In this document: piece after piece, positions 51,521 to 61,373 of the stretch
Layout: every line of letters starts with the position of its first letter
How positions within the stretch are numbered: the first letter of the stretch is position 1
Assembly: GCF_001955715.1 (NCBI RefSeq)
Contig: NZ_CP019239.1
Coordinates: 1,922,001-1,986,000 of the forward strand
DNA length: 64,000 bases
Reading direction: 5' to 3'
Source: Rhodoferax saidenbachensis
Lineage (GTDB): Bacteria > Pseudomonadota > Gammaproteobacteria > Burkholderiales > Burkholderiaceae_C
The notes under the pieces: model-generated
Told to the model about the DNA's origin: nothing
The model's database searches: none
The model's input: the letters and a program-made list of their open reading frames with translations, nothing else
Translations under genes and position numbers: made by a program

Positions 51521-53983
51521 ATGTCCGAACCTACACCGTTCTCCCCAACCCTCCCACTCAGCGGGGCGGCAGCTTCGCCTGCATCGGAAAACCTGGGGCG
51601 GTTTGAGTTGCGCAAGGTGCTGGGGCAGGGTGCACAGTCCACCGTGTGGCTGGCATTTGACCCGCGCCTGGAGCGCGAGGTAGCCATCAAACTGATGCGT
51701 CCTGGCCAAGGCTCCAACGATGAGGCCGTTGCCCATTGGCTGCAGGAGGCCCGCAGCGTGGGACGTGTGAACCACCCCAACATCATTCAGGTGTTTGAGG
51801 CTGACATCCACGACCACCAGCCCTACCTTGTTTTTGAATACGTCGCGGGCAACACGCTGGACAAGATCCTGCGCGAGCGCGGCGCGCAACCTGCCCAGCA
51901 GGCCGTGGCCTGGATGATTGATGTGCTGGACGCCGTAGCTACAGCACACGCCGCAGGTGTGGTGCACCGCGACCTCAAACCTTCCAATGTGCTGGTGGAT
52001 GGCGCCGGCCGCGCGCGGGTGATGGACTTTGGCATTGCCGCACGTATCCATGACAGCAGTGACAGTGGTCCGGTGCTGGCCGAAGGCACGACCGGGTATC
52101 TGTCGCCCGAGGCAGCCAACGGCGCGCAGCCTGCTGCGTCCATGGATATTTTTTCTGCCGGCGTGGTGTTGGCCGAGTTGCTGATGGGCCGGCGCCTGAT
52201 CGACGAGGCTGACCCCTTCCGCGCGATCTACCGCGTGATGCACGAGCAACTCGTGCTGCCCGAAGACCTGGGCAACGAGGTCGATGACCGCCTGCGTTCC
52301 ATCGTCAACCGCGCGCTGGTGCACGACCCGCGCCAGCGTTTTGTCAGTGCCCGCATCTTCCAGAGCGAGCTGGAGCAGTGGGCCAGCTCCGCCTCCAGCG
52401 ATGCGCTGGAAGCGGCGGGTGCTGTGCCGGTGACCAGCGGTACGCTGGAGTTTTTGCTGCGCCGCATGCGCCACCGCAGTGATTTCCCCGCCATGTCGGA
52501 TTCGGTGGTGCGTATCCAGAACATGGCCGCGTCGGAAACCGAGAGCGTGGGCAGCATCACCAACGAAATTCTCAAGGACGTGGCGCTGACCAACAAGCTG
52601 CTGCGTCTGGTCAACAGCGCACACTTCGGGCGTGGCGGCAGCATCAGCACGGTGTCACGTGCCGTGCATCTGGTGGGCTTCAACGGCATACGCAATATGG
52701 CGCTGAGCCTGGTGCTGCTGGAGCACATGCAGGACAAGGCCCATGCAGCGCAGCTTAAGGAGGAGTTTTTGCGTTCGCTCTTGGCCGGCACCATTGGCAG
52801 CGAGTTGTGCCCGGTGGTGAGCGAAAGTGAAGAGGCGTTTATTGGCGCCATGTTCCAGAACCTGGGGCGTTTGCTGGTGCAGTTCTACTTTCCCGAAGAG
52901 GCCACGCGGGTGCGCGGCATGATGCACAGCCCGCGTCAGCCGGTGACCGAGATATCGGCTTCCATCAGCGTGCTGGGCCTGAGTTTTGAGGCGCTGGGCA
53001 TTGGCATTGCCAAGGCCTGGAACCTGCCCGATGAGATTCAGCGCTGCATGCGCAAACCTGCGGGTGACCCGCCGACGCGTGTGCCGCTGGACGATGGCGA
53101 GCGCGTGCGATGGATCGCGCTGGCTTCCAACGAAATTGCCGACGTGCTGTTGCACAGCGACCCGCAGGAGCGCGAAGGCAAGCTGGCCCAGGTCACACGC
53201 AAGTACATGCAGGCCATGGGCGTGACGGCCAAGGACATCCAGATCGCCACCAACCGGGCGCGCCAGAAGCTGGGTGACCTGGCCACGGCGATGGAAATCC
53301 GTGTGGCGCCGGGTTCGGCAGCGGCCAAGCTGCTCAAGGGCGGCGAGCCGCCCCCCGAGCCGGTACGCCGGGTGTCAGCGCCGGATTCAATGTCGCAGTT
53401 TGGCGGTCTGGAGTTGCAGGCTACGCCCAACGAGATGGGTGACGACCAGGATGCCCTGCAACACCGCCAGGTGGCGGAAACGCTGGCGGCGGGCATTCAG
53501 GACATCACCAACGCGATGGTGGAAGACTTCAAACTCAGCGACGTGTTGCGCATGATTCTGGAGACCATGTACCGCGCCATGGAGTTTGACCGCATCATTT
53601 TCTGCATGCGTGATTCCAAAACCGAAATGGTCACAGGACGTTTTGGCCTGGGGCAGGGTGTGGAGCGTTGTGTGAAGGTCTTCAAGACCCACTTGAAGGC
53701 GCCCACGCCCGACCTGTTTGGCGTGGTGTGTATCAAGGGGGCCGACACCATGATCAGCGACGCCTCGGAGGCGCGCATCGTGCAGCGCCTGCCCGACTGG
53801 TACCGCATGACCATCAATGCGCCGACCTTTCTGCTGCTGCCGCTGCAGATCAAGGGGGCGCCGTTTGGCCTGATCTACGCGGACAAGACGGTGCGCGACT
53901 CGCTGGCGCTGGATGACAAGGAACTGGCCTTGCTGCGCACCCTGCGCAACCAGGCGGTGATGGCGTTCAAGCAGTCAACGTAA
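51521..53983 (+). CDS. Ser/Thr protein kinase-HDOD-GAF fusion
   Basis: An 820-residue signalling protein. Residues 27-290 are a Hanks-type kinase (glycine loop VLGQGAQSTVW, K57 in VAIK, HRDLKPSN 149-156, DFG 169-171), 305-510 an HDOD domain (MRHRSDFPAMSDSVVRIQNM; DVALTNKLLRLVNSAHFG), then a Pro-rich linker and a GAF-like domain (about 650-815). The kinase motifs look intact. Substrate and ligand are unknown. The third HDOD domain of this window is thus coupled to phosphorylation. GTG/ATG choices near the start do not change the kinase. Confidence 0.9.
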   Translation: MSEPTPFSPTLPLSGAAASPASENLGRFELRKVLGQGAQSTVWLAFDPRLEREVAIKLMRPGQGSNDEAVAHWLQEARSVGRVNHPNIIQVFEADIHDHQPYLVFEYVAGNTLDKILRERGAQPAQQAVAWMIDVLDAVATAHAAGVVHRDLKPSNVLVDGAGRARVMDFGIAARIHDSSDSGPVLAEGTTGYLSPEAANGAQPAASMDIFSAGVVLAELLMGRRLIDEADPFRAIYRVMHEQLVLPEDLGNEVDDRLRSIVNRALVHDPRQRFVSARIFQSELEQWASSASSDALEAAGAVPVTSGTLEFLLRRMRHRSDFPAMSDSVVRIQNMAASETESVGSITNEILKDVALTNKLLRLVNSAHFGRGGSISTVSRAVHLVGFNGIRNMALSLVLLEHMQDKAHAAQLKEEFLRSLLAGTIGSELCPVVSESEEAFIGAMFQNLGRLLVQFYFPEEATRVRGMMHSPRQPVTEISASISVLGLSFEALGIGIAKAWNLPDEIQRCMRKPAGDPPTRVPLDDGERVRWIALASNEIADVLLHSDPQEREGKLAQVTRKYMQAMGVTAKDIQIATNRARQKLGDLATAMEIRVAPGSAAAKLLKGGEPPPEPVRRVSAPDSMSQFGGLELQATPNEMGDDQDALQHRQVAETLAAGIQDITNAMVEDFKLSDVLRMILETMYRAMEFDRIIFCMRDSKTEMVTGRFGLGQGVERCVKVFKTHLKAPTPDLFGVVCIKGADTMISDASEARIVQRLPDWYRMTINAPTFLLLPLQIKGAPFGLIYADKTVRDSLALDDKELALLRTLRNQAVMAFKQST

Positions 53984-53989
53984 ACTGAT

Positions 53990-54035
53990 TTGCTATTGAA
54001 AATATAGCTGCTTGCGCAGTCTATATGAGGGCTAG
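53990..54035 (+). repeat. Type A dispersed repeat between kinase and UspA genes
   Basis: TTGCTATTGAAAATATAGCT, GCTTGCGCAG and ATGAGGGCTAGCG. It begins seven bases after the kinase stop, and its CTA triplet (54032-54034) is the TAG stop of the convergent UspA gene. Confidence 0.82.
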
Positions 54036-54469
54036 CGTGTAATTACGCATAAAACACTGCAGGGCGCGTGTTCTATCAACGCCCCCGAGATCGAGCCACG
54101 CCACCAGCGTGCAGCCCAACTGTCCAGGTGTTTGTGGCCCACCACGATGAGGTCTGCCTGGACCTTGTTTGCATACCCCGTGATTTCTTCTACCGACTCT
54201 CCTTTGAGCAACTGGCCGCTAGCGGTGTAACCCGCATCGGCCAGTCGGCGCAGGCCGTCGGCCAGGATTGCCTCAAACCGCTGGACTTCGCGCGCCTCCA
54301 GCTCGGGGTTGTAGAAGTTACCTTCCACCGCCGCCATGCTCATGGTGAAGGGCATCACGGCGACCAGCGATAAGGTGGCGTGGCTCCACTGCGCCAGCTC
54401 GCTGCAGTCCAGCAGGGCTTTTTGCCCGGTGTCGGAGCCGTCATAGGCAAGTACGATGTTCTTGTACAC
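54032..54469 (-). CDS. Universal stress protein UspA-like
   Basis: A 145-residue single Usp domain: VYKNIVLAYDGSDTGQKALL, LIVVGHKHLDSW near 107 and the ATP-loop-like GSISGALIEHAPCSVLCV. The start is GTG 54469, preceded by GGAGGG seven bases upstream; the longer frame to 54643 has no homology. The last codons and the stop come from a type A repeat. The MFS gene starts 191 bases away on the other strand; the gap shows no further features. Confidence 0.87.
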   Translation of the reverse strand: MYKNIVLAYDGSDTGQKALLDCSELAQWSHATLSLVAVMPFTMSMAAVEGNFYNPELEAREVQRFEAILADGLRRLADAGYTASGQLLKGESVEEITGYANKVQADLIVVGHKHLDSWAARWWRGSISGALIEHAPCSVLCVITR

Positions 54470-54660
54470 GGTGTAGCCCTCCAGAGTCTGTACAAAGCAT
54501 AGCCCGGTGTCGCACACATGACAAGAGCGCTGCGCAAGTCGTATCCGGCGCTGGCAACCCCGCTGCAGCGCAGGGGAATGCCGTCCCGGAACCCTGCAGT
54601 GCGGGTTGCCTGCGAGAATCGCGGGCTTGGCACACGCCTGCACCCTGCAACCTCACCACC

Positions 54661-55845
54661 ATGACATCCACTCCCGCCAAGTCGTCCTCTGCGGCATTGC
54701 CTAAAGTTCTCTGGCCCCTGCTGTTTGGCAACTTTGTCATCGGCACGGGCGTGATGATCGTGCCCGGCACGCTCAACGAGATCAGTACGTCGCTGGGTGT
54801 CTCCGTCGCTGTGGCCGGGCAACTGATTGCCGCCGCTGCGGCGGTCATGTGTATCGGCGCGCCGCTGTTTGCCACCTTTGTGGCGGGCTGGGACCGGCGC
54901 CGCCTGCTGGCGTTGTCCATGCTGTGGTACGCGGTGTTCCTGGGCTTGAGTGCGCTGATGCCGGACTTCGGTTCGTTGCTGGTGGTTCGCGTGCTCACCG
55001 TGGTGTCGCCGGCCATCTTCACGCCCCAGGCCGCGGCCTGTGTAGGGCTGCTGGTGCTGCCGGAGCAGCGGGGGCGCGCCATTACCTTTGTGTTTCTCGG
55101 CTGGTCGGTGGCTTCCGTGTTGGGCATGCCTATCGGCGCATTGATTGGCGGCATGTTCGGCTGGCGCAGCGCGTTTGGTTTTGTGGCGCTGCTGAGCCTG
55201 CTGAGCGCGGTGTGGGTCTGGCGCTCCATGCCCAACGGTGTGAAACCACCCGCGCTGTCGCGCGCGGCCTGGGCCGAGACGTTCCAGTCCCGCGCGCTGA
55301 TGCTGTGTGTGGCGGTGACGCTGCTGTATTCCGCCGGCCAGTTTGTGCTCTTCTCGTACTTCGCGCCGTATTACAAGGCCATGCTGAACATCACGCCGCT
55401 GCAGCTGAGCCTGCTGTTTGCCTGGTTTGGCGCGTTCGGGCTAATCGGTAATATCTTCATGTCACGCCAGATCGACCGCATCGGCGCGCCGAGCGCGGTG
55501 ATGTGGGGTGTGGGCAGCATGGCGCTGAGTCTGCTGATCTGGCCGCTGGGGACCAGCCTGGTGTTGGTGGCGCTGGTCATGGTGCCGTGGGGTTTGGGCT
55601 GCTTTTCATCGAACTCGGCGCAGCAGGCGCGGCTGGTGGGCATTGCACCGGCGCTGGCCTCGGGCTCCATTGCGCTCAACTCCTCCGCCATGTACGCCGG
55701 CCAGGCGCTGGGTGCGGGCAGCGGTGGCTGGCTGATCGCCCATGGCGGCATGTACTCGCTGCACTGGTTTGGCCTGGTGGGGCTGCTGGCCGCCATGGCC
55801 ATGAGCTGGTGGGCGACGCGTCAGCGCGCCCACGGCACGGTTTAA
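54661..55845 (+). CDS. MFS transporter (drug/sugar efflux type)
   Basis: This 394-residue permease has 12 predicted membrane helices, starting with LWPLLFGNFVIGTGVMIVPG, and the motif A-like loop AGWDRRRLLALSM between helices 2 and 3. It resembles the proton-driven arabinose-efflux/multidrug group; substrate unknown. The convergent bdhA gene lies 81 bases downstream with a type A repeat between. Confidence 0.88.
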   Translation: MTSTPAKSSSAALPKVLWPLLFGNFVIGTGVMIVPGTLNEISTSLGVSVAVAGQLIAAAAAVMCIGAPLFATFVAGWDRRRLLALSMLWYAVFLGLSALMPDFGSLLVVRVLTVVSPAIFTPQAAACVGLLVLPEQRGRAITFVFLGWSVASVLGMPIGALIGGMFGWRSAFGFVALLSLLSAVWVWRSMPNGVKPPALSRAAWAETFQSRALMLCVAVTLLYSAGQFVLFSYFAPYYKAMLNITPLQLSLLFAWFGAFGLIGNIFMSRQIDRIGAPSAVMWGVGSMALSLLIWPLGTSLVLVALVMVPWGLGCFSSNSAQQARLVGIAPALASGSIALNSSAMYAGQALGAGSGGWLIAHGGMYSLHWFGLVGLLAAMAMSWWATRQRAHGTV

Positions 55846-55856
55846 TAACGCTAATG

Positions 55857-55915
55857 TGCTACTAAATTAGTAGCTGACCGCGCATGTTCCATGAGGGCTA
55901 GGGGCCTAAAAGGCT
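55857..55915 (+). repeat. Type A dispersed repeat between MFS and bdhA genes
   Basis: TGCTACTAAATTAGTAGCTG (perfect GCTACTAA/TTAGTAGC dyad), ACCGCGCATG, CATGAGGGCTAGGGGCC and AAAAGG. It lies between convergent stops. Confidence 0.82.
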
Positions 55916-55926
55916 CCTAATTTTGC

Positions 55927-56697
55927 TTATTGCGCTGTCCAACCACCGTCCATGTTCCAGGCCACACCGCGCACGTTGTTGCCGGCGGGGGAGCAGAAGA
56001 ACACGGCCAGTGCACCCAGTTCTTCGGGGGTGGTGAACTGCAGCGAGGGTTCTTTTTCACCGAGCAATTGTTTGGTGGCCTCAGCGTTGCTGATGCCTTG
56101 TGCGGCGGCTTTTGCATCCACCTGCTTTTGCACCAGCGGGGTGAGCACCCAGCCGGGGCAAATGGCGTTGCAGGTCACGCCGGTGGTGGCGTTTTCCAGC
56201 GCGGTGACTTTGGTCAGGCCCACCACGCCATGTTTGGCCGCCACGTAGGCCGATTTTTCTGCCGAACCCACCAGGCCGTGGACCGAGGCCACGTTGATGA
56301 TGCGGCCCCAGTTGGCGGCCAACATGCCGGGCAGCGCCAGGCGCGTGGCGTGGAAGGCGCTGCTCATGTTGATGGCGATGATGGCGTCCCATTTCTCCAC
56401 CGGGAAGTTTTCCACCCGCGCCACGTGCTGGATGCCCGCGTTGTTGACCAGGATGTCCAGGCTGCCAAACGTCTTGGTGGCGAACTTCACCATGTCTTCA
56501 ATCTCGGCGGGTTTGCTCATGTCGGCGCCGTGGTAGGCCACCTGCACGCCCAGCGCGGCCACTTCGGCCTTGGGGCCGTCCACATCCCCAAAGCCGTTGA
56601 GCACGATGTTGGCACCCTGCGCGGCGAGCGCCTTGGCGATGCCCAGACCGATGCCGCTGGTGGAGCCGGTGACGAGCGCGGTTTTGCCTTTCAACAT
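55927..56697 (-). CDS. bdhA: D-3-hydroxybutyrate dehydrogenase
   Basis: A 256-residue short-chain dehydrogenase: GSTSGIG (11-17), NNAG (85-88), catalytic S138, Y151 and K155 (SAYVAAKHG), and the ending VAWNMDGGWTAQ typical of 3-hydroxybutyrate dehydrogenases. It oxidises 3-hydroxybutyrate from polyhydroxybutyrate breakdown to acetoacetate. It is divergent from a hydrolase gene 70 bases away. Confidence 0.93.
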   Translation of the reverse strand: MLKGKTALVTGSTSGIGLGIAKALAAQGANIVLNGFGDVDGPKAEVAALGVQVAYHGADMSKPAEIEDMVKFATKTFGSLDILVNNAGIQHVARVENFPVEKWDAIIAINMSSAFHATRLALPGMLAANWGRIINVASVHGLVGSAEKSAYVAAKHGVVGLTKVTALENATTGVTCNAICPGWVLTPLVQKQVDAKAAAQGISNAEATKQLLGEKEPSLQFTTPEELGALAVFFCSPAGNNVRGVAWNMDGGWTAQ

Positions 56698-56767
56698 GGT
56701 GCTTCTTTCAAAAAGGGGAAGGGGGATTGAATTAGGATGGAGTCATTATCAAACAGGCATTCAAACC

Positions 56768-57655
56768 ATGGCTGACCCCAAGCTGAATTACCTTTCCTGC
56801 TCCGATTCTGGTGCCGGCCACCGCATGGCGTACTGGGAGTGGGGCGCGCCCGATGCGGCCCACACGGTTGTCTGTGTGCACGGCCTCTCGCGCCAGGGGC
56901 GCGACTTTGACGTGCTGGCGCAGGCCCTGGTGGCCCAAGCCGGTGGCAAGCTGCGCGTGGTTTGCCCTGACGTGGTGGGCCGCGGCCAGAGCGACTGGTT
57001 GGCCGACCCCATGGGTTACCAGGTGCCCGCCTATGCGGCCGACATGCTGGCCCTGCTGATGCACCTGAAGCCGCAAACGCTGGATTGGGTCGGCACCAGC
57101 ATGGGTGGCTTGATCGGCATGGCGGTGACTGCGCATGCGGCGTCGGTAGGCATGAAAGTGCGCAAGCTGGTGCTGAACGATGTGGGGCCTACGGTGCAGT
57201 GGGATTCCATCGTGCGCATCGCCGCCTACCTGGGCAAGTCCATGCAGTTTGAATCGCTGCAGCAAGCGGCCGATGCCATGTGGTCCATCTCCACCAGTTT
57301 TGGCCCGCATACACCGGCGCAGTGGCTGGAGCTGTCGCGCCACATGGTCAAACCTGCGACTCAGGGCGGTGTCACGCTGCACTACGACCCCGCCATTGCC
57401 GTGCCGGTGCGCGCCATGACGCAGGAGATGGCGGCCGGCGCAGAGGCCATGGTCTGGCAGTTGTATGACGCGATCCAGGCCGACACGCTGCTGCTGCGCG
57501 GCGCGGTGTCTGATCTGCTCTCGCCCCACACCGCCCAGCAAATGACCGAACGCGGCCCCAAGGCACGCCTGGTGGAGTTCGCCGGCATCGGCCACGCGCC
57601 CACGCTGATTGCCGACGACCAGGTACAGGCTGTGGCCTCGTTCTTGCTGGACTAA
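56768..57655 (+). CDS. Alpha/beta hydrolase
   Basis: A 295-residue alpha/beta hydrolase with oxyanion HGLSRQGRD near 38, nucleophile S111 in GTSMGG (109-114), and a terminal H in GIGHAP near 278; an Asp between completes the triad. Because bdhA lies beside it, 3-hydroxybutyrate dimer or oligomer hydrolysis is possible but unproven. ATG 56768 fits the family start. It is followed by relA at 25 bases. Confidence 0.87.
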   Translation: MADPKLNYLSCSDSGAGHRMAYWEWGAPDAAHTVVCVHGLSRQGRDFDVLAQALVAQAGGKLRVVCPDVVGRGQSDWLADPMGYQVPAYAADMLALLMHLKPQTLDWVGTSMGGLIGMAVTAHAASVGMKVRKLVLNDVGPTVQWDSIVRIAAYLGKSMQFESLQQAADAMWSISTSFGPHTPAQWLELSRHMVKPATQGGVTLHYDPAIAVPVRAMTQEMAAGAEAMVWQLYDAIQADTLLLRGAVSDLLSPHTAQQMTERGPKARLVEFAGIGHAPTLIADDQVQAVASFLLD

Positions 57656-57680
57656 ACCCGACCCCGAATATAGAGACTCC

Positions 57681-59900
57681 ATGAAAAGTTTGTCGGCCGA
57701 GCACCCCAGCCTGGCCCCCCCACAAGTCATTGCGGCCACGTCGGAAAACCTGCCCGAGCAGGTTGGTGCGCTGGCGCGTGCCCGCGCGTTTGCAGAGCCA
57801 CTTCTGGCCAGCGAAACGCTGGACACCGGTGAAAACGTGCTGGCGCATGCCGACGCCGTGGCCGCCATCCTCAAATCCATCGGTGGCTCCGAGGCCATGC
57901 AGACGGCCAGCTACCTGGTCTACGCCTGCGACCACCTGAACAAACCGCATGAGGTGATCGCCAAGGCCTTTGGTGAGAACTTTGCCGATTTGGCGGTGGA
58001 AACCACCAAGCTGGTGCGCGTGCAACGCATGGCACGCATTGCGCAAACGGCGGCGGGCAATACAGCCGCACCCATGGCGCAGACTGCCGCTGCGCAGACC
58101 GAGAGTGTGCGCAAGATGCTGTTGGCGTTCTCCAAAGACCTGCGCGTGGTGATGCTGCGCCTGGCCTCACGCCTGCAGACGCTGCGCCACTTTGCCGCGA
58201 CCAAGCTTCCGGTGCCCGAGAACCTGGCGCGCGAGTCGCTGCAGGTGTTTGCGCCGCTGGCCAACCGCCTGGGTATCTGGGAAGTCAAATGGGAGATGGA
58301 AGACCTGTCCTTCCGTTTCCTGGAGCCCGATACCTACAAACAGGTGGCCAAGCTGCTCGACGAAAAACGCGCCGAGCGCGAGGCCGCCGTGGAGCACTTG
58401 CGGCAGCAACTTGCGACCGAGCTGGCCGCGCAGGGCATCACCGCCACCGTGCAGGGCCGGCCCAAACACATTTACAGCATCGTCAAAAAGATGCGTGGCA
58501 AGTCGCTGGGTTTTGACCAGGTCTACGACATCCGCGCGCTGCGCATCGTGGTGCCCAACGTGCCTGACTGCTACGCCGCCCTGAGCTGGGTGCACAGCCA
58601 GTTTGCGCCGGTGACCGAAGAGTTTGACGACTACATCGCACGCCCCAAAGCCAACGGCTACCAGTCCTTGCACACCGTGGTGCGCGACGCAGCGGGCCAG
58701 CCCATCGAGGTGCAGGTGCGCACCCAGGCCATGCACGACCATGCCGAACACGGCGTGGCCGCGCACTGGGCCTACAAGGAGGCCGGTGCGAAGGGCTATG
58801 CGGGTAGTGTGACCGCGGCCGGTGAATACGACGCCAAGATCGCCGTGCTACGCCAGTTGCTGGCCTGGGAGCGCGACCTATCGGGCGGGCAGGATGCTGC
58901 GGTGTTTGACGACCGTATTTATGTACTGACACCTGACGCAGCCATTGTGGAGTTGCCCAAGGGCGCCACCGCGGTGGACTTTGCCTACAGCGTGCACACC
59001 AGCCTGGGCCACCGCTGCCGCGGCGCCAAGGTCGACGGCGCCATGGTGCCGCTCAACACCCCACTCAAAAACGGCCAGACCGTGGAAGTGACCACGGTGC
59101 GCGAAGGTGGCCCCTCGCGCGACTGGCTCAACCTCGAACTCGGTTTTCTGGTCAGCCACCGCGCGCGTGCCAAGGTGCGTGCCTGGTTCAACGCGCTTGC
59201 CATGGGCGAGACGGTGGCCAAGGGCCGTGAGGCGGTGGAAAAACTGCTGCAGCGCGAAGGCAAGACCGCCATCAAGCTCGACGACCTGGCCAGCCAGTTG
59301 GGCTTCAATAACGCGGAAGCGCTGTTTGAGGTGGTGGGCAAAGATGAGTTTTCATTGCGCAACATCGAAACCCTGCTGCGTCCCCCCGAACCCGCGCCTA
59401 CGCAAGACGACTACATGCCGCTCAAGAAGCCGCGCGCGGCCGGTGGTGGCAAGGGCGGCGTGCTGGTGGTGGGCGTGGACTCGCTGATGACGCAACTGGC
59501 CAAGTGTTGCAAACCCGCACCCCCCGACCTGATCAGCGGTTTTGTCACGCGTGGCAAGGGTGTCAGCGTGCACCGTTCGGATTGCTCCAACCTGCGCAAC
59601 ATGGTGACACGCAGCGGTGACCGCGTGATCGACGTGGAGTGGGGCACACCCGGTGCCAAGGACGGCAATGTCTATCCGGTGGATGTGGCCGTGCAGGCCA
59701 ACGACCGCCAGGGCCTGCTGCGCGATATTTCCGAAGTGTTTGCCAAGGAAAAAATGAACGTCATTGGTGTGCAGACGCAAAGCATCAAGGGCATGGCCTG
59801 GATGACATTTACCGTGGAAGTGGCCGAGTCCGGGCGCCTGGCCAAGGTGCTGGGTATCGTCAACGAACTCAGCGGCGTACGCTCGGCGCGGCGGCGCTAG
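57681..59900 (+). CDS. relA: GTP pyrophosphokinase RelA
   Basis: RelA (739 residues) makes (p)ppGpp. In order: degenerate HD hydrolase domain (the catalytic HDxxED motif is absent; the equivalent is YACDHLN), synthetase (RPKHIYSIVKKM, YDIRALRIVV, and the E314-F-D-D317 motif typical of monofunctional RelA rather than RxKD), TGS domain (LPKGATAVDFAYSVHTSLGH) and C-terminal ACT domain. The lack of the HD motif argues against hydrolase activity. Confidence 0.94.
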   Translation: MKSLSAEHPSLAPPQVIAATSENLPEQVGALARARAFAEPLLASETLDTGENVLAHADAVAAILKSIGGSEAMQTASYLVYACDHLNKPHEVIAKAFGENFADLAVETTKLVRVQRMARIAQTAAGNTAAPMAQTAAAQTESVRKMLLAFSKDLRVVMLRLASRLQTLRHFAATKLPVPENLARESLQVFAPLANRLGIWEVKWEMEDLSFRFLEPDTYKQVAKLLDEKRAEREAAVEHLRQQLATELAAQGITATVQGRPKHIYSIVKKMRGKSLGFDQVYDIRALRIVVPNVPDCYAALSWVHSQFAPVTEEFDDYIARPKANGYQSLHTVVRDAAGQPIEVQVRTQAMHDHAEHGVAAHWAYKEAGAKGYAGSVTAAGEYDAKIAVLRQLLAWERDLSGGQDAAVFDDRIYVLTPDAAIVELPKGATAVDFAYSVHTSLGHRCRGAKVDGAMVPLNTPLKNGQTVEVTTVREGGPSRDWLNLELGFLVSHRARAKVRAWFNALAMGETVAKGREAVEKLLQREGKTAIKLDDLASQLGFNNAEALFEVVGKDEFSLRNIETLLRPPEPAPTQDDYMPLKKPRAAGGGKGGVLVVGVDSLMTQLAKCCKPAPPDLISGFVTRGKGVSVHRSDCSNLRNMVTRSGDRVIDVEWGTPGAKDGNVYPVDVAVQANDRQGLLRDISEVFAKEKMNVIGVQTQSIKGMAWMTFTVEVAESGRLAKVLGIVNELSGVRSARRR

Positions 59901-59909
59901 GGCGGCGGC

Positions 59910-61373
59910 TCAGGGTTTGGTGTCTTCGGCCGGGGCCGACATCTCGCGCATGCTTTTCTCGATGTCATCGTCCGCCGAGGGCTGCGCCGCAGTGGCCGCA
60001 GGCGGCGGGGCATCCAGGCCATGCACAGCGGATGGCATGGCAAACACCACGGCACTGACCAGCACCTGCGCACACCAGTAGGGCAGCAGGGCCGTGAGCA
60101 AAGCGCGGGTGCCGACCCGCCCCAGGCCACCCTGGGTGCGTGCCATCATGACGGCATAACCCATGGGCGGAATCAGAAAGCTGATTTGCAGCACCAGCAA
60201 AAGCAGTACGGCAGCCTGCTGCGCGTCCCCAAGACAGAGCACCAGCGGCGGCGCCACGATGGGGATGATGACAAAAATCATTTCAAACGCATCGAGCACC
60301 CAGGCACACAGTGCCACCCCCAGCAGCACAGCCGCCGCAGTGGCCTGCAGTGGCCAGGGTGAGGCCAGAATGTGGGTTGCCAACCACTGATCGGTTCCCC
60401 AGAGCCGGAACACCAGGCTGAAGGTATTGGCCCCCAGCAACAGGGCAAACAGCGCGCCACTGAGCTCCATGGTTTCCTGCAAGGCGGTTTGCCATTGATC
60501 CACCGTCATGGCGCGCGCCAGTGCCGCCCACAGCAGCAACACCATGGCGCCGGTAGCGGCAGCTTCCACCGCGTAGAGCTTGCCAGTGAACACCGATGCC
60601 AGCAGCGCGATCACTCCGACGATGGCCAGCGCACCCGCCCATCCCTGCCGGGCCGTGAGTGTGGTGGTGGCTGGGGCGCTGACCGGTGTGCCGCTTGGCT
60701 TGCGCCCTTGCCACCAGGCCACGCCAAACCACAATACCAATACCGCCATGGCCGGCAGCAGTGCCGCCAGAAAAACGTCCTGCGTATTGATGATGCGCTG
60801 TACTACGTGGTAGCCGGGCAGGTTGCTGGCCTCGGTGTGGGCGCGCAGCATGGCGTCGCCCAGCAGGATCAGCACCAGCGAAGGCGGCACCACCACGCCA
60901 ATCGTGGCCGAGGCACTGACCAGCGCCATGGCGCGCGCGGTAGCCAGCCCGCGCAACCGCGGTGCAACCAGCCGCGATAGCAGCGACGCGCTGGAGGCCA
61001 CCGATCCATTCATGGGCGCAATCAGTGCGCCTACGCCCAGAGCCGCCAGGGCCCCGCTGGCCGGGGTACGCCGCAATAGGCGTTGTAGCAGCGCGTACAC
61101 CGCATCGGCCACATGCAGGCGCTGCAGCAGCACCCCCATCAGCACGTACAGCGGCAGCGCCTGCAGCAGGTCATGTTCCAGCAAGCCCATGGTGCGCACG
61201 CCCACGGCCGCCAGCACATGGGCGTCCATGCCACCCAGCAAGCAGCCTGCGGCGGCAAACAGGCTCGCGCAGGCAATCAACAAGGCCCATACGGGAAGCC
61301 CGGTGGCCAGAATCAGGACGGCCAGCACCACGAGCATGGCCAGGCCCATGAAAGGGGCGAGCCCAGTGCTCAT
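59910..61373 (-). CDS. dctM: TRAP transporter large permease (DctM)
   Basis: A 487-residue protein of about 12 membrane helices with motifs of the DctM family (LPLYVLMGVLLQRL, GALAALGVGALIAPMNGSVASSASL near 147, given in part: APMNGSVASSASL; VVPPSLVLILLGDAMLRAHT near 185). TRAP transporters import carboxylates using sodium. ATG 61373 overlaps the dctQ stop. The C-terminus has a hydrophilic tail of about 50 residues. No DctP solute-binding gene is in the window. Confidence 0.86.
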   Translation of the reverse strand: MSTGLAPFMGLAMLVVLAVLILATGLPVWALLIACASLFAAAGCLLGGMDAHVLAAVGVRTMGLLEHDLLQALPLYVLMGVLLQRLHVADAVYALLQRLLRRTPASGALAALGVGALIAPMNGSVASSASLLSRLVAPRLRGLATARAMALVSASATIGVVVPPSLVLILLGDAMLRAHTEASNLPGYHVVQRIINTQDVFLAALLPAMAVLVLWFGVAWWQGRKPSGTPVSAPATTTLTARQGWAGALAIVGVIALLASVFTGKLYAVEAAATGAMVLLLWAALARAMTVDQWQTALQETMELSGALFALLLGANTFSLVFRLWGTDQWLATHILASPWPLQATAAAVLLGVALCAWVLDAFEMIFVIIPIVAPPLVLCLGDAQQAAVLLLLVLQISFLIPPMGYAVMMARTQGGLGRVGTRALLTALLPYWCAQVLVSAVVFAMPSAVHGLDAPPPAATAAQPSADDDIEKSMREMSAPAEDTKP

